In this document: piece after piece, positions 45,235-57,010 of the stretch
How positions within the stretch are numbered: the first letter of the stretch is position 1
Layout: each line of letters opens with the position of its first letter
Origin: Apoda limacodes
Lineage: Eukaryota; Arthropoda; Insecta; Lepidoptera; Limacodidae
Assembly (NCBI GenBank): GCA_946406115.1
Contig: OX291557.1
Span: forward strand, 11,688,501-11,752,500
Length of the DNA stretch: 64,000 nt
Reading direction: 5' to 3'
The notes under the pieces: generated by a model
Seen by the model: only the letters and a program-made list of their open reading frames with translations
The model's database searches: none
What the model was told of the DNA's origin: nothing
Made by a program: the position numbers and the translations under genes

Positions 45235-45442
45235 CCTCGCAGCCTAGTTGGTAGTGTGGCCTGACAAACTTTTTTGTTTGTCATGAGTCTGGATGTATTT
45301 ATGTATAATATGTATTTATTTACAAAAAAAAATATTATATATATGTATTTGTATCCGTTGTCTGGTCACCATAACACAAGCTCTGCTTACTTAGGTGTTA
45401 GATGGCGCTGTTTGTAATGTCCAAAAATATTTATTTATTTAT
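45235..45442 (+). mobile_element. tRNA-derived SINE, second copy (head deleted)
   Basis: Box A-like 'agcctagttggtagtgtgg' is present but box B has been lost. The body 'tgtatccgttgtctggtc', 'acacaagctctgcttac' and 'tagatggcgctgtttgtaat' and the ATTT tail match the 4.3-kb copy. Confidence 0.8.
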
Positions 45443-45593
45443 AGTATTATAGCCTTATGGCTACCTACATAATTTTTTACCACTTGTACTTGAAAAAGTA
45501 CATTTTCTTCATCGATTAGCGTAAAGAAAATCACCTCTTTTTATACACATGGGTTATAATAAAATTTAAATTAAGTATCAGCAGAAAACTGTC
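45443..45593. other. Spacer
   Basis: Nothing recognised. Confidence 0.3.
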
Positions 45594-45682
45594 AATCACA
45601 TGTAGCTGAATGTTCTGTGAATAAGTCTGCTTTAAGGCCTTTATTTTTTACTTTTTAGTGGATTTGAAGTCGGTTTATGTTT
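45594..45682 (-). mobile_element. 'AAACCGACTTCAAA' repeat, minus strand
   Basis: 'gtagctgaatgttctgtgaa', 'taagtctgctttaagg' and 'tttgaagtcggtttatg' correspond to the reverse of 58.99-59.08 kb. Confidence 0.65.
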
Positions 45683-45824
45683 TTGTTGAAAAAAAATGTA
45701 ATCTATTATTATTCCTAAGTCATTGTCTACTCAACATTATGCTGCTCAACTACTTAAAATGCTACTGCACGACATTATTCATAGCTATGTGCGGACAGCA
45801 CATTGACTCTGCCGAGTTTTAGAG

Positions 45825-46275
45825 AGCTACTATTGGTATTCGGCCTATTCGGCTACTTTTATCCTTTTCTGCCGAATACCGAATATCTAGGTACTATTCG
45901 GCCGAATACCTAATACTTAAGATTTTTCGTTGTAGTACGACGATTTTCAAAATTTTTTTTATTATATAATAATGTATTTTCTTGTAATCAATAAAATAAT
46001 CAGTCTTCCTGACTATAGGCGAGTTCTTTTCAGAGGCCATATTGATACTATTTTATTCGGATTACACAATTTAACTTTTAAAGTAAACAAATCAAAACGA
46101 ATAAAGCACGAAAATGTTCGTATTTATTATGAACACCAAATTAAACATGTCAAAACACGCAGCTCGGCGTGGGGTAGAGGTCACGTGCTGGCCGCATTCT
46201 TTTGCCGAATATTCGGCCAGGAAGCTCGCTCAAAATATCCCGTGTTCGGCGTGTCGCCGAATATACTATTCGTTG
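45825..46275. mobile_element. CCGAATA-rich element
   Basis: The motif CCGAATA or its complement TATTCGG occurs about ten times at both ends of this block ('attcggccgaatacc', 'tgccgaatattcggcc', 'gtgtcgccgaatata'). The centre is AT-rich. This looks like a non-autonomous element with palindromic ends. The 114-codon frame over it is not credible as a gene. Confidence 0.5.
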
Positions 46276-46370
46276 CAATTCTAGTGTATACCAATTCGTT
46301 TTTTAAAATGTACTAAATTTAATTATAGCAGGGACGTAATCGATCCTTGATCTAATACTAGTATTATTTA

Positions 46371-46705
46371 TTACTAGTTTTTTCCAGCGGCTCCGCCCGC
46401 GCTTAATTCGGTAATCGTCGTGGCCATCGTTATTTCTATATGGCAACCGCTGGATTAAGGCAGTAAGAAAGTTTGCTATTGTAGGCTGTAGCTATAGCTA
46501 TAGTTCATTTACGTGGAATTCGGTTATAGTTATTCCTGTGGAAACTTTTGAATTTTCCGGAACAAAATGTGTATTATGTCCTTTTCCGCCTCTTCAACTA
46601 TCTCTGTACCAAATTTCAACTCAATTGGATGCCTGGTTGCGATATGAAGCAATGTCAAAAAAAAAAACAAAGAAACTCGCCTTCGCATTTATATTATTAG
46701 TATAT
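46371..46705 (+). mobile_element. Family-D repeat, best full copy
   Basis: The head 'ttccagcggctccgcccgcg' is followed by 'agtaagaaagtttgctatt', 'gtagctatagctatag', 'ggttatagttattcctgtgg', 'tgtattatgtccttttcc', 'gtaccaaatttcaactcaat' and the closing 'ttcgcatttatattattag'. It is used here as the reference copy. Non-coding. Confidence 0.75.
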
Positions 46706-47757
46706 GAATTCCTATGCCATTAATACCTAAATTCGCAAATATGAAACATTAAAAATATATACGTTTTATTTAACTAAAACGTAAATAAGATTGGTTAGAG
46801 CATTGGAAAAATAAACAAAGCTATAATTTATCGAGCTGCGTCGCAAGCTGACTCGCCCTCGACCGTCCTGATAAAAACGTCCTTATTAATAGAGTTGTCA
46901 TACTATATACTTACGTCAAATACAATCACGTGCTTTAATCGTATGAGTTTATTAACTTACAGACCCACCATCTTATCTGAGATCTGAGTGGTGACGCTAA
47001 TGTCGTTTAAAAAAATAAATAAACTAACAATATTTCTGGCCTGCGTTCGGTAAATTTCATCTACACACACCATGGTACGATTACATAAATACCAAGGATA
47101 TCTTAACCACAGCCTAAACAATAATTTTATTAAGTCAGCTATCGAAGGTCTCTAGTCAGAGCAATCGTTAGGTAAGGGCGAGCGCACCCGACTACCTAGC
47201 TATTCGGGTGCTCTCTAGCTAGTCACACATTTGTTGTGTATAAAAAAGATCGCAAGAGTGTGACAAAGGCGAAGTGAAACTGTGGTGATTTGTCTATGAG
47301 AAAAGATACCACAGGTTAACTTTGTCTCTTTCTAAAGCGTGGCCAATTTTGTGAGGCTATATTGCGCAGTCTATAGATTACAGAACTCGATGTCTATGGC
47401 CATGACTTACAACCATACCTACTTCAATGTTACACCTTTAAGTACTATTAATTTAACTGACGGGAGTTTATTTAGGTACGCTATACAGTTAAATATCACA
47501 CAAATATTTTAAGCTGACTAACTGCACTGTAGGAAAATGATTTTTCATCTCACATGCTCAAAAAGGGTCACTTCGTCGTTTAAAATCTAATTAAATCTGC
47601 GTGGTAAAGCCTACCTTATCCGCTTGCGCGCAAAAGTTTTTTTTTTTTAACTCTACAAAAAGAAATATAATGAAACCGTTCGTAATGCGGTTCATCCATA
47701 ATGTATAAACTACTATACACATAAGTGATGCTTTTTTAACACTTTAGTTTAATTTTT
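46706..47757. other. Intergenic sequence with a two-copy repeat
   Basis: 47150-47225 shares 'gtctctagtcagagcaat' and 'gagcgcacccgactac' with 21.9 kb. Here GAGCGCACCCGA is followed by its near-complement TCGGGTGCTCTC as a hairpin. No gene. Confidence 0.4.
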
Positions 47758-48200
47758 AGGGTTCTCGAGGTAGAAAGGAAAAAACGGAACCCTTATAGGA
47801 TCACTTTGTTGTTCATCTGTCAATACCCTTTTTCTCAGGAACGCGTGGAGGTATCAAGCTACAATTTATATCAAATACTCAGGTCTACTGTCTCTTGGAG
47901 CTGTAATAAAATCAAACTTCTAAGTCAACGCAATCAAAAGATACAGCCGTTTATGTTGCAAATTTTCGAAATTTGCAAGGGAATCAAAACCTACAGGGTA
48001 CTTCCCATGAACTAAGAATCTTGAAATTTGGAACGAAGCAACGTCTTATAGCACAAATAAAGAAAAAATTGTGAAAACCGTAAATTTTTAGTTACATCAC
48101 ACAATAAAAAATATTTTTAATAATTGTATATTATCACAACAAATTATAAGTTTGCACGGAACCCTCGGTGCGCGAGCCAGACTCGCACTTGACCGGTTTT
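47758..48200 (-). mobile_element. Family-B interspersed repeat, subtype 3, minus strand
   Basis: It ends at 48200 with 'ggaaccctcggtgcgcg' and the palindrome with 'cacttgaccggtttt'. The interior 'tttctcaggaacgcgtggag' and 'gaatcttgaaatttgg' are the reverse of the 40.70-kb copy. Confidence 0.8.
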
Positions 48201-48526
48201 ATTGATACTATTTCATTTATCATAATTTTTTGTTTTATGTTATTTAATAGATATAATATTGTAGTTTAATATAAAATACAAATTATAAAATACCTACAAG
48301 AATAGAGTAGTTTTAAATAAGATTTTTGTTCTAAGAATTTTAAAATTGGCATGGTGCAAATTCGGAACGCAGCTTAAAAAAAGAAAAAGAAAAGAATCAT
48401 TTATTTGGAATTACGTAGTAGGCATAGTACATGTAAGTTCAGTACTATATGTAGTAGGTACATAATTTTGGTTGTTTTTACTATAAACAAAATACTTTTA
48501 CTAAATAAACTTAAAGATAATAATTA
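48201..48526. other. AT-rich spacer
   Basis: Nothing recognised. Confidence 0.35.
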
Positions 48527-49163
48527 AAAAAACCGGTCAATTGCGAGTTGGACTCGCGCACCGAGGGTTCCGTACCTACCACCATTTATGTATTCTACAA
48601 ACAAAAAAAATATTTTTTTATATTTGAGTTGATTGAATGAAAGGTAAATTGCGGTTGACGATTTATGACGTATTAAAAAAAACTACTTACTAGATCTCGT
48701 TCAAACCAATTTTCGGTGGAAGTTTGCATGGTAATGTACATCATATATTTTTTTTAGTTTTATCATTCTCTTATTTTAGAAGTTACAGGGGGGGGAACAC
48801 ACATTTTACCACTTTGGAAGTTTCTCACGCGCAAACTATTCAGTTTAGAAAAAAATTAAATTAGAAACCTCAATATCATTTTTGAAGACCTCTCCATAAA
48901 TACACTACACGTATGGGTTTGATGAAAAAAAAATTTTAAAATTTTTGAGTTTCACTTCTAAGTATGGAGAACCTCAAAAATTAAATGTTTTTTTTTCTAT
49001 TTTTGTGTGACAATCTTAATGCGGTTCACAGAATACATCTACTTACCAAGTTTTAACAGTATAGTTCTTATAGTTTCGGAAAAAAGTGTCTGTGACATAC
49101 GGACGGACAGACAGACAGACATGACGAATCTATAAGGGTTCCGTTTTTTGCCATTTGGCTACA
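48527..49163 (+). mobile_element. Family-B interspersed repeat, subtype 2, best copy
   Basis: The head 'aaaccggtcaattgcgagtt' and 'gagggttccgtacctacc' is followed by 'tttgcatggtaatgtacatc', 'acattttaccactttggaag', 'gcggttcacagaatacatc' and 'tagttcttatagtttcgg'. The tail 'acggacggacagacagac', 'cgaatctataagggttcc' and 'tgccatttggctac' closes it. It aligns with 28.15 kb over its whole length and with 37.0 kb in reverse. Confidence 0.9.
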
Positions 49164-51835
49164 GGAAAGGAAAAAACAGGAATAACTCCACCAGTGACGT
49201 AATATACCTAAGTTGACCCGCGAAAAATAGGTAAGTACCTCTGAGCGTGCAAATTATTAACTAAGATGCAAAAGGCGGTCAACCTATTTCAGAGACTTAT
49301 AATTTTGTCATGTAATCAATACTTAATTAAACTATTTAAAATAAGTATACTTGTTCCATTCATAAGTAAATAAACACTAATTATTGTTTTTCTTGTATCT
49401 TGTATATTGACGTGACAACGTCTTATAAATTGGTTTGCCGGGTGACACTTCAAGAAACTGCGTTACGCTCCGCTCACGTTATGCGCTCACAATGAGAGCG
49501 AGTGAGAGGCACGCGCCCGCCTAAGAGCGAGAGAGACAGACATAAAATCATTGTCACGTAAAACTTTCGCCCGTATACCGACTTTACAGGCAACCAGTTT
49601 TTTCCTCGCTGCAGTGCGATGAAAAATTGTGTGTTTCGCATGGCTTGAATTTTTTTTGTCTTTCGTGCCTTAGAATCCCTCGCTTCCCTCGTGGGTTCAA
49701 TCTTTGAATCCTTATATGCACTCACGCCAAAATGCAACTTTCAGCCTTGAGCAACAAATATATTGTTATCCAGCTATTAATACTTTCCGTATCCAAAAGA
49801 ATAAAAACAATTTTCCGCATCATAAACTTTCCCAATTTGCGAGTTAAAAAACATCCTGTCTTTTGTAGATGGTTTTAACCTGTCAGGAGGGTGAGGCTGG
49901 TGAGCTGTACTTACTTAGAACGCTAGTTTTACCCAACTCATCCAGAAGGAGGATAATGTTTTTGCGCGTATGCATGAATATGCGTATGTCCGTTCCATAA
50001 TGACCTCCTGTAGGCTAAACTGCTAGACCGATTTCGATTAATGAGGATTTATTTCCGGGATTATAATACTGCAACTTTTGAAATAAAAAATATTATGAGA
50101 TGTTACTTTCTCAAAGAAATTTTACTTTTTGGGTGCCCTCATGTAATTTCTGACCGCACTGGCAAAACTTCTCCGCGACCCCGACCGGATCTGGCAGAAC
50201 AGTACAGTTTTTTTGCGGTATGTTATGGAAAATATAAGTACGCATTGAAAAAAACTAATCGTAGAAATTTAACCTAAATCACATACCTTACAGGATATAA
50301 CCATTATTACACCTTGTATATTTAATTTCCAATAACACAAGAAAAACTATCTAAATTGACACTACTTTCTGTTTGTTTTTTTGATCGAGTGAAGTAAAAC
50401 ATACTGTGTAGTATATTTAAAGAAGTATCTACATCATATTTTTTTCTCAAGTAAATACAATAAATATTTAATAGTAAAATTTCTCAAATAAATACAATAA
50501 ATAAAAAATCGATTCTGAAACTGTTTAAATCAGTATAACGTGCCCTTTATTACCATTGAGATGTGCGTATTTATTTATTAGCATTGATTGACTGTGCTCA
50601 TCTGTATTTTGTGTAAGTAGAACACTTTGTTTATACAGTGCCACTAAAATTGTAAAACGTAAACTTTATGTGTGCGTAATAAAAACTGATTCAAACATTT
50701 TCGCGTAAATGTATCAAACTAAAATTTTAAATGTTGTACCAATTAATGATGGCAAAAGATTCTATATGAGCAGCAAATGTTTCAGAAGCACGGAAATACT
50801 CTTAAATTTTTATTGAATTGATTAGAAATCGAAATGAAATACTTATTGCTTCTTTTTACATGAAATCTACAATTAGAACGCATATTATTTGTGGTTATAC
50901 TATTATTTACGTAATATGTATTTCTTCCTTGACAACCGAGTAGCAGTAGTTTCTTCCTGGCATGTCAAAGGTTTTGAGCGAATTCCCACTCAGAGCAACA
51001 AAAAACCGTCCAAGTGCGTGTCACAGTTAGTATTTCGATTGAGAGTAGATACGGGAACCTATTTTCCAACCGAAAACATTAAAGGAACTTATATCCAACC
51101 CGATTTTGACGAGGATGCGCAATCACAGGTATATTTTAGATTTTCAATCACATCTTCTTCAGGATCTTTGATTTTTCCGTAAAATAAGTTTCTAGATATA
51201 TTCAGGACCTGTGGTCAAAGCTTTGTAGACTGCAGAACAGGCAGACGAAAGACAAACGTTTGTGATTTTTCCATGTGTTAAATTTCGAAAGCTTAACCCT
51301 AAAACTACTAAGTTTTAAAAGCCCATAACAGTAAAATACAATTTTACTTATTTAGTTCGTGTAGATACCATAGACCATGCTGTTTTTATTTCACCCCGTC
51401 CTAACTAAATAGTAGCTTGTGGTTGTTGGCAGTTTAGTGAAGCTAGCTAGAGTTACGGCATGGTTTAATGTCTGCACCCAGGATTAATTTCGAATGTTTT
51501 ACTTTCGTTGATTACTCAAGCACTGGCATGACGATGGCGGATAAAAAGATATTTAAGGTCCTAGCATCGGGTAAAGAAAACGCAGCATAACTCGAACATG
51601 ATATGTAGGCATTTAATCATGAGTGTGAGTGCATGAGAACAAAATCATTAAATCTAGCTTCATGAGACATCGATAGATTAATTCTAAGCATGTGATTGGT
51701 TTAATATGGAACGATCCACGAAATAATTGCTGTAAATAATTTCTCAAGTATTATTTCTTCTTTCTCAAACAAATAAAACAATTAGGTATTCCCAATACTG
51801 GAGTCGAATTCACATTTATATAATTTTAAGGTAAG
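49164..51835. other. Long gene-free stretch
   Basis: 49430-49740 is GC-richer and has an 87-codon minus-strand frame with repeated AR/SK dipeptides; it may be a dispersed repeat. A family-B head scrap ('aaaccgtccaagtgcgtgtc') lies at 51003-51022, inside a 97-codon frame without motifs (50889-51182). No confident gene. Confidence 0.35.
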
Positions 51836-52126
51836 TATAAATAAATACTTTCATAGTCAAAAGATTAGCTTCGAGCCATTATAAGATTATTAATATTATT
51901 ATAAGATTGATGTACTAGGACTTTATAAGTCACTAATAGTTGTATGTGACGCTCGTTACTAGCGTATTTCCACAGCAAAGATGTAGTTAGGATTTTCATC
52001 AGTCAGTCTTGGGCCTCGGTAGCTCAGTGGTAGAGCACTTACACGGAATGTAAGGGTCGCAGATTCAAGTCCTGGCTTGAGGTTAATCCTTTGACTGCAT
52101 CTATGCTATGAAAGTATTTATTTATA
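51836..52126. mobile_element. Inverted-arm unit containing a tRNA-like module
   Basis: TATAAATAAATACTTTCATAG (51836-51856) recurs inverted at 52106-52126. The arms continue inward: 'tcaaaagattagcttcgagc' is complementary, with a 10-nt gap, to 'gcttgaggttaatcctttga' at 52074-52093. The right arm joins a tRNA-like head, so this may be two SINE tails in opposite orientation or a fold-back element that captured a tRNA-like piece. Confidence 0.65.
52015..52086 (+). pseudogene. tRNA-like sequence (SINE head), not a functional tRNA
   Basis: A cloverleaf can be drawn: acceptor GCCTCGG with a GU-rich partner TTGAGGT, D-arm GCTC/GAGC, and anticodon stem CTTAC/GTAAG with loop ACGGAAT. The T-loop TTCAAGT sits in a T-stem with two mismatches. 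Box A 'tagctcagtggtaga' and box B-like 'gattcaagtcc' are recognisable. C replaces the universal T33, and the T-stem is broken, so it is read as a tRNA-derived SINE head. Confidence 0.65.
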
Positions 52127-53198
52127 TATTGCTGATATAGCCATGGATATGGCATGTATAATATATTTTCTTTTAAGACTCTAACCTTCAGGAAGTCATA
52201 AACGAAGAGAGATTATTTCTATGTATGTATATTTATATTGTCTTTCTTACTTCTATATCAAGATTTTATGTGGTTATAAGATTGATGTACTAGTACTTTA
52301 TAAGTCACTAAGAGTTGTATAAGTTAAGTATAGGTATTTCTGTATTACAGAAATGTATAAAAAGCCAGATAATCAGTAAGTACCGTATATCAATCTCTAC
52401 CAGCCTGTTTTTCAATATTTGTAGGTATTCTCAGACGAAATAATGTTCAACGAAATAGACGCAAAGCCATTTTACATCCACGCAAGGTCTCGTATATCAA
52501 AAACGTAATGTTCATGAACCTAGTAAATCATACCTTTGTATTGGCCTTATTGACGGAACCGACTCAATATAAGCTATTGGAAACTTGTTTATCCAAAGCA
52601 ACCGTCTTTTCCCGTTCTCTGTTTATAAGAGGGCCTGCTATTTAGGAACTTCTTTATTAGGCAACACAGAAAAACCCACTTAAATACCCATATTATCGAT
52701 AATGATATTGGTAGCTCTATTGCTTTTAAATAGCAGACTGAAAACCGACTTATATGACTTTCTTTCTCTTCCTGCTACAAAGAATATGGCCCAGATTTGT
52801 AATATAAAATTTTTATTCTTTAATTCCAGCAATCACGTGAGCTTAAATCCAATTCTAACTGTTGAACAAAATAAAAAGAACTCTATGGTTCCCCTCGCCT
52901 CTTTGACATGTTCCTCCGTTGCTCCGTTTCTCCGCTATGACGTGTATAACCATTTGGAAAGACAGGTTCTCGGATGAGCAAGGCTGTTCAAAAACTGGGG
53001 CTAGGATCACTTCTTTTTAATTTATGAAAGTTAATAAAAATCACTCCGTTTTTAGATGATTGTTTTGCTTATAATCTGTATAACATGGACTCAAAAAGTC
53101 AGCAAAGAGAAAGTTCTACTAAGAGTTAACCAGAAACTCGAGCTTTTGCAAACCACCAAATAGCCTTAGTGTAGCTCGTGGGACAGTGACATTTGTCT
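52127..53198. other. Intergenic sequence, direct repeat of 51.9 kb
   Basis: 52274-52320 repeats 51899-51945 nearly exactly ('ttataagattgatgtact', 'actttataagtcacta'). The 91-codon frame at 52702-52977 has no motif. Confidence 0.45.
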
Positions 53199-53244
53199 AT
53201 CGGAACCGATATGCGAAGTTAAGCAGCTTCGGGCGTGGATGAAT
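53199..53244 (+). pseudogene. 5S rRNA-like fragment
   Basis: 'ccgatatgcgaagttaagca' then 'gcttcgggcgtgg' closely resembles the internal part of eukaryotic 5S rRNA (CCGAT..CCGAAGTTAAGCA..GTCGGGC), which holds the internal control region. The flanks do not match 5S, and a T-run follows at about 53263. It is a truncated pseudogene or the remains of a 5S-derived SINE. Confidence 0.6.
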
Positions 53245-55020
53245 TAAAGCATTCTAAGCTCCTTTTTTTTTGAAAATCACGTAAAATCGTCGGTCCTGTC
53301 CTTTTTTTAAAGTCACATCCAGTCAATGCATGAAAACCTGGCAAACTTCTACACAAAGATGGTCCCAAGTGCTCGTAAACTTTTGTTAAATTAATGTATC
53401 TTTGGTTATTTCCGGTGCCTGCTTATAACCATACATTCAAATCATCATTTTTCAAATTATGCATGTTTCCTAACATAATTATCGCAATATCAGTATCAGA
53501 ACATCTTATAACAAAATTTGCTTTAGCATCTATATTTTCTTTCTCGAAGGCCTAACAACGGGTCTTAAAGCTCCCACAGGAAAAGGAAGACGTCTTATAA
53601 TTAGCCATATTGGAAGCAAGGAAGATTTTTTAGATGGGCTTTTTTTTAGATACTCTGGGCTGAATAATTTTTGTGTTTAGGGGATGTTTGGTCACTACAA
53701 TTTTTTTGGCGAATGAAATATAATTTTGTAATAGTTACCAGTAACATATTTAAAAATCAGTCATTTATAAATAAGTAAAGTTCGTTTATTTTTTGTGGAG
53801 CTTTAAGGCGTCTGATAAAAGTGTTGGCCCATCGAAAATGTCTGACACGATACTATTTGAGAATAATATCATTATCATTCAAAACATATATAAAAATCAG
53901 CCATATAAATTTTATTTTTAATTACCTTATTTACCTGTGTGTCACAAGGCGAGCTCCACCAGCACGCAGGTAAGGAACATGAGACGCTACTTGGAACCTA
54001 AGGTTTCATCTATGTGAAAATAAGTTATGTCAGATCGCTCTGGGATCTCTATTAGAGTTTTAATACAATATTAATTTGGAACAAACACAAAACTAGATAG
54101 TATTCCAAAAACCATCCGACAGAAACGATAAACCACCACAGGGGCCATTCTAGAACCCAAAGACAACATATTATTATACCTACTTAACAGACTGTAAGGG
54201 ATTTGGAACGCTAACATACATAATAACATCCAACGTCATCTTTGTTTTTGTTATGAACAAAGTGGTAATTGTTTTCAGTATGTACATATATTGTATGTAA
54301 GATGCATTGATTTTCTTGATTTAACTTGATTGGGTAGAAAAATTTTTGCCTAACTCAAATTTGTTCCTAATGTGTCGATTTACTATTCATGACCTAGATA
54401 TTATCATATGATTATAAATAATAATTTAAATAATTTTACTTAGTTTACCTACAAACTTTTAAAAATTGTAATAAATGAAAAAAAAATTAAAATTGTGAAA
54501 TTAGATTAAGGTCTCGCTCGTACATTTTGAATTGTGCAAATAATTAATGATGTATTCTGTATTAGTAAAACTTTTTTATCTCAAAGTTAATAGTAAAGAG
54601 CAGGGTACACAACCGAAAAAAATATATTTAAATATACAGTCCTTCGATACTCTAAGAATTCAACTTAGATCGTAGCATTAACTTAGCCTAGCCAAATTAT
54701 AGGATATCAATAAAAAAAAAAAAAAGATTTACCTACATTTTGTGTACCAAACACTTCATAATACGCGGTTTTGAAATCATTATGCTGTTAGCCGAAAACT
54801 CTATTAATACTTATCGTATCTAATCTGTGATTATCAGTTAGGTTTATTATGGGTACCTATCTAGAGGTAAATATCTCGATTAGAGATTACTATACTACAT
54901 GTAAATTATTTGTGATTATTAGGTAGAAATAGTTAATAGATATTTCGTAAATAATTTCGAACGTCAATAATTTTTTAAAGCAAAGAGAATAGCTACATTT
55001 TCCCTAAATATAGGTTACTT
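53245..55020. other. AT-rich gene-free stretch
   Basis: No motif-bearing open frame or confident repeat. Homopolymer A and T runs only. Confidence 0.4.
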
Positions 55021-55165
55021 TCGGATGGGGAAAATATCAAACTAGTAGTACAACACAAACTTCTTGCCAGCTCTTTTTGGGAGAAATTAACATGGTTAAC
55101 ATTGTATCGATTCAAAAGTGTTCTCAGAAACCTATTTGAATAAATATTGTTTGATTTTGATTGGA
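55021..55165 (+). mobile_element. CR1-like LINE, extreme 3' end
   Basis: 'cttcttgccagctctttttg' and 'cctatttgaataaatattg' followed by 'tttgattttgatt' parallel the 3' end of the LINE at 2.0-2.8 kb ('cttgccggattcttctcgg', 'gaataaataaattttgactt'). No coding part remains. Confidence 0.6.
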
Positions 55166-56814
55166 AGCTAAGGAATACATTACTTTGAGTAAAACTCGTA
55201 AATTGGATCTACCAGCCGTTAAACTTTTCAACCTCATGTAAAGCTTCAAATCATATATTTAAATTTCAATTTATTCAGGAAAGCCTTTTTTAACAAAGAA
55301 TTTTAAATGGTTAAAATTATTATATGATATTTATTGTTTGTCTGTATGTTGTATGTTTGTGTTGAAACAAAAAATGTAGACCCCGTTATTCTTAAGTACG
55401 GATTCACGCTTTCTAAAGTTGCACATAAGTTAAGTTATATATACTTCCAAAAGAAAGTGGAAACATGTGTCATACTACATCATAATATAGAGGAAAGCCT
55501 TTTCTACCAGACAGCCTTTTCGACAGATTAATATCAATGCCAGTTCTTGACGAATTATATAACTACATACGAAATAGTACATTACTGCCGCGGCCCGAAA
55601 ACGCAGAATAACCGGGCGATCGTGAGTATCACAGAGTCCGGTTATGCTCAGTTGTGGCCAGGGCATGTATAGTGCTTTGCTCAAACGTGCGTGTAAAAAA
55701 ACTTATTATACCGACAATAATAAAAATAGTTTAGGTAATTTTGCCGCCAATTCGCCGCGTTCAAATGTCGATTTCTTTTTTTACTTTTTAAAATTAATTT
55801 AATGGCGCTTTCTTTTTGTTGTGCCAGTCCGAAATTGAAATAAAACTAATGAGTTATCTCTTTAGATATCAATGTTCGGGTTTAAGAAACTTCGTTCCAT
55901 TTTCAAATTTCATCATTGACCGCTCGAACTAAAAAACATTGCGTGTCGGTCTCTGATAATGTACTGCAAGATTTATCCCAACGAAGATTATGCACGATAT
56001 GGCCACATATCGTAGCATGTTTGAGAAAAGTACTAAAACTATAATTATGTTCTGTCCTGTTTGAGACATCCAAATCGCTACGTTATACGTACGCTACTTC
56101 TGTAAGAAATATATTTTTTCTTAAATAAAGCCATAAATCTATATTAGAATTTACCTGATGGAATGCTTCAGAACTTATGACAATCAATTTACAATCTAAA
56201 ATAAAATAACATTTTAAAAAAATATTTTCAGCAGTTGCGATGTTTTCGTTGATGTAGCGTAGTATCTTTAAATAAATCCAGCAAAAGTTCTTTGAAGATG
56301 TACAAACAAATGTCCCACATACCTATTTTTTATTGTTGGTCACTTGTTGTACGACGAGGTTGCGTAAATGGGTCACTGGTTGTCATGCACTTACACAAAT
56401 CGATTAAAACTCACTAATGTATCTTCGAGAATACCCCACATAAACAATTATAACGTCAAAACTTTACTCAACATCCCATTCACGGTCTTTTATAACTCAA
56501 TAACTGCTCTTTACCAACCTCGATTGTTTTGATGCAGTTTCAATGATGAATGAGACAGATGAGGATAGATGGGAAGTACCCTTTGTAACCTTGAGGAAAA
56601 GGGCATGCAAAGAAGTGGAATAGCATACGATATCAATTATGAGGGCCACGTGCTCCTGTCTGATATCTCCCAGTGCACCTGGTAGGACCAGGTATTGAAG
56701 TTTCAAACTAAAACCTAGGCCAAACTTAAAAAATAGGCATAAACATTGATTGATTTCAAAATTAATCAGGACTTAAGTTCGATGCCAAATAATGGGGGTG
56801 AATGGGATACGGTG
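55166..56814. other. Gene-free stretch
   Basis: Several 65-70-codon frames without recognisable motifs. No confident repeat. Confidence 0.4.
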
Positions 56815-57010
56815 GTTTGTGAGCCGATCGCGGACCGGCGGCGACGGGCCGGACTGAAAGATAACTCGGACGCAAACTGTCCGGGCGCCAAGCGCGGGCG
56901 GACTGCCGCTGCCGCTATTTGCGCCCGGGCGCTCCGCCCGCCCCGTCTCGCGTCACCCGCTCGCCCTGGAGCTTTCTCTGCGCAACGCAGCAAAAAGCAC
57001 TTTCTTTCAG
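56815..57010. promoter_or_regulatory. CpG- and GC-rich island
   Basis: A block of about 200 bp is sharply GC- and CpG-rich ('gcggaccggcggcgacgg', 'cgcgggcggactgccgctg', 'cgggcgctccgcccgcccc') inside AT-rich DNA. It ends at 'ctttctttcag|gtgacatt', which can be read as a splice acceptor or, as CAG|GTGACA, a donor. It is open on both strands because of its composition. It could be a promoter or 5' exon, or a foreign insert; no gene is attached within the window. Confidence 0.35.

Noticed and set aside
45972..46316. 114-codon open frame
   Set aside because: It overlaps the CCGAATA-rich repeat, has biased AT-driven composition and no motif.
49474..49737. 87-codon minus-strand open frame
   Set aside because: Its composition suggests a dispersed repeat; there is no recognisable protein motif and no splice or start context.
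50889..51182. 97-codon open frame
   Set aside because: It includes a family-B head scrap and shows no recognisable protein motif.
52015..52086. A functional tRNA-Ser(GGA) gene
   Set aside because: Position 33 is C, the T-stem has mismatches, and the sequence continues into a SINE-like tail that is repeated inverted nearby.
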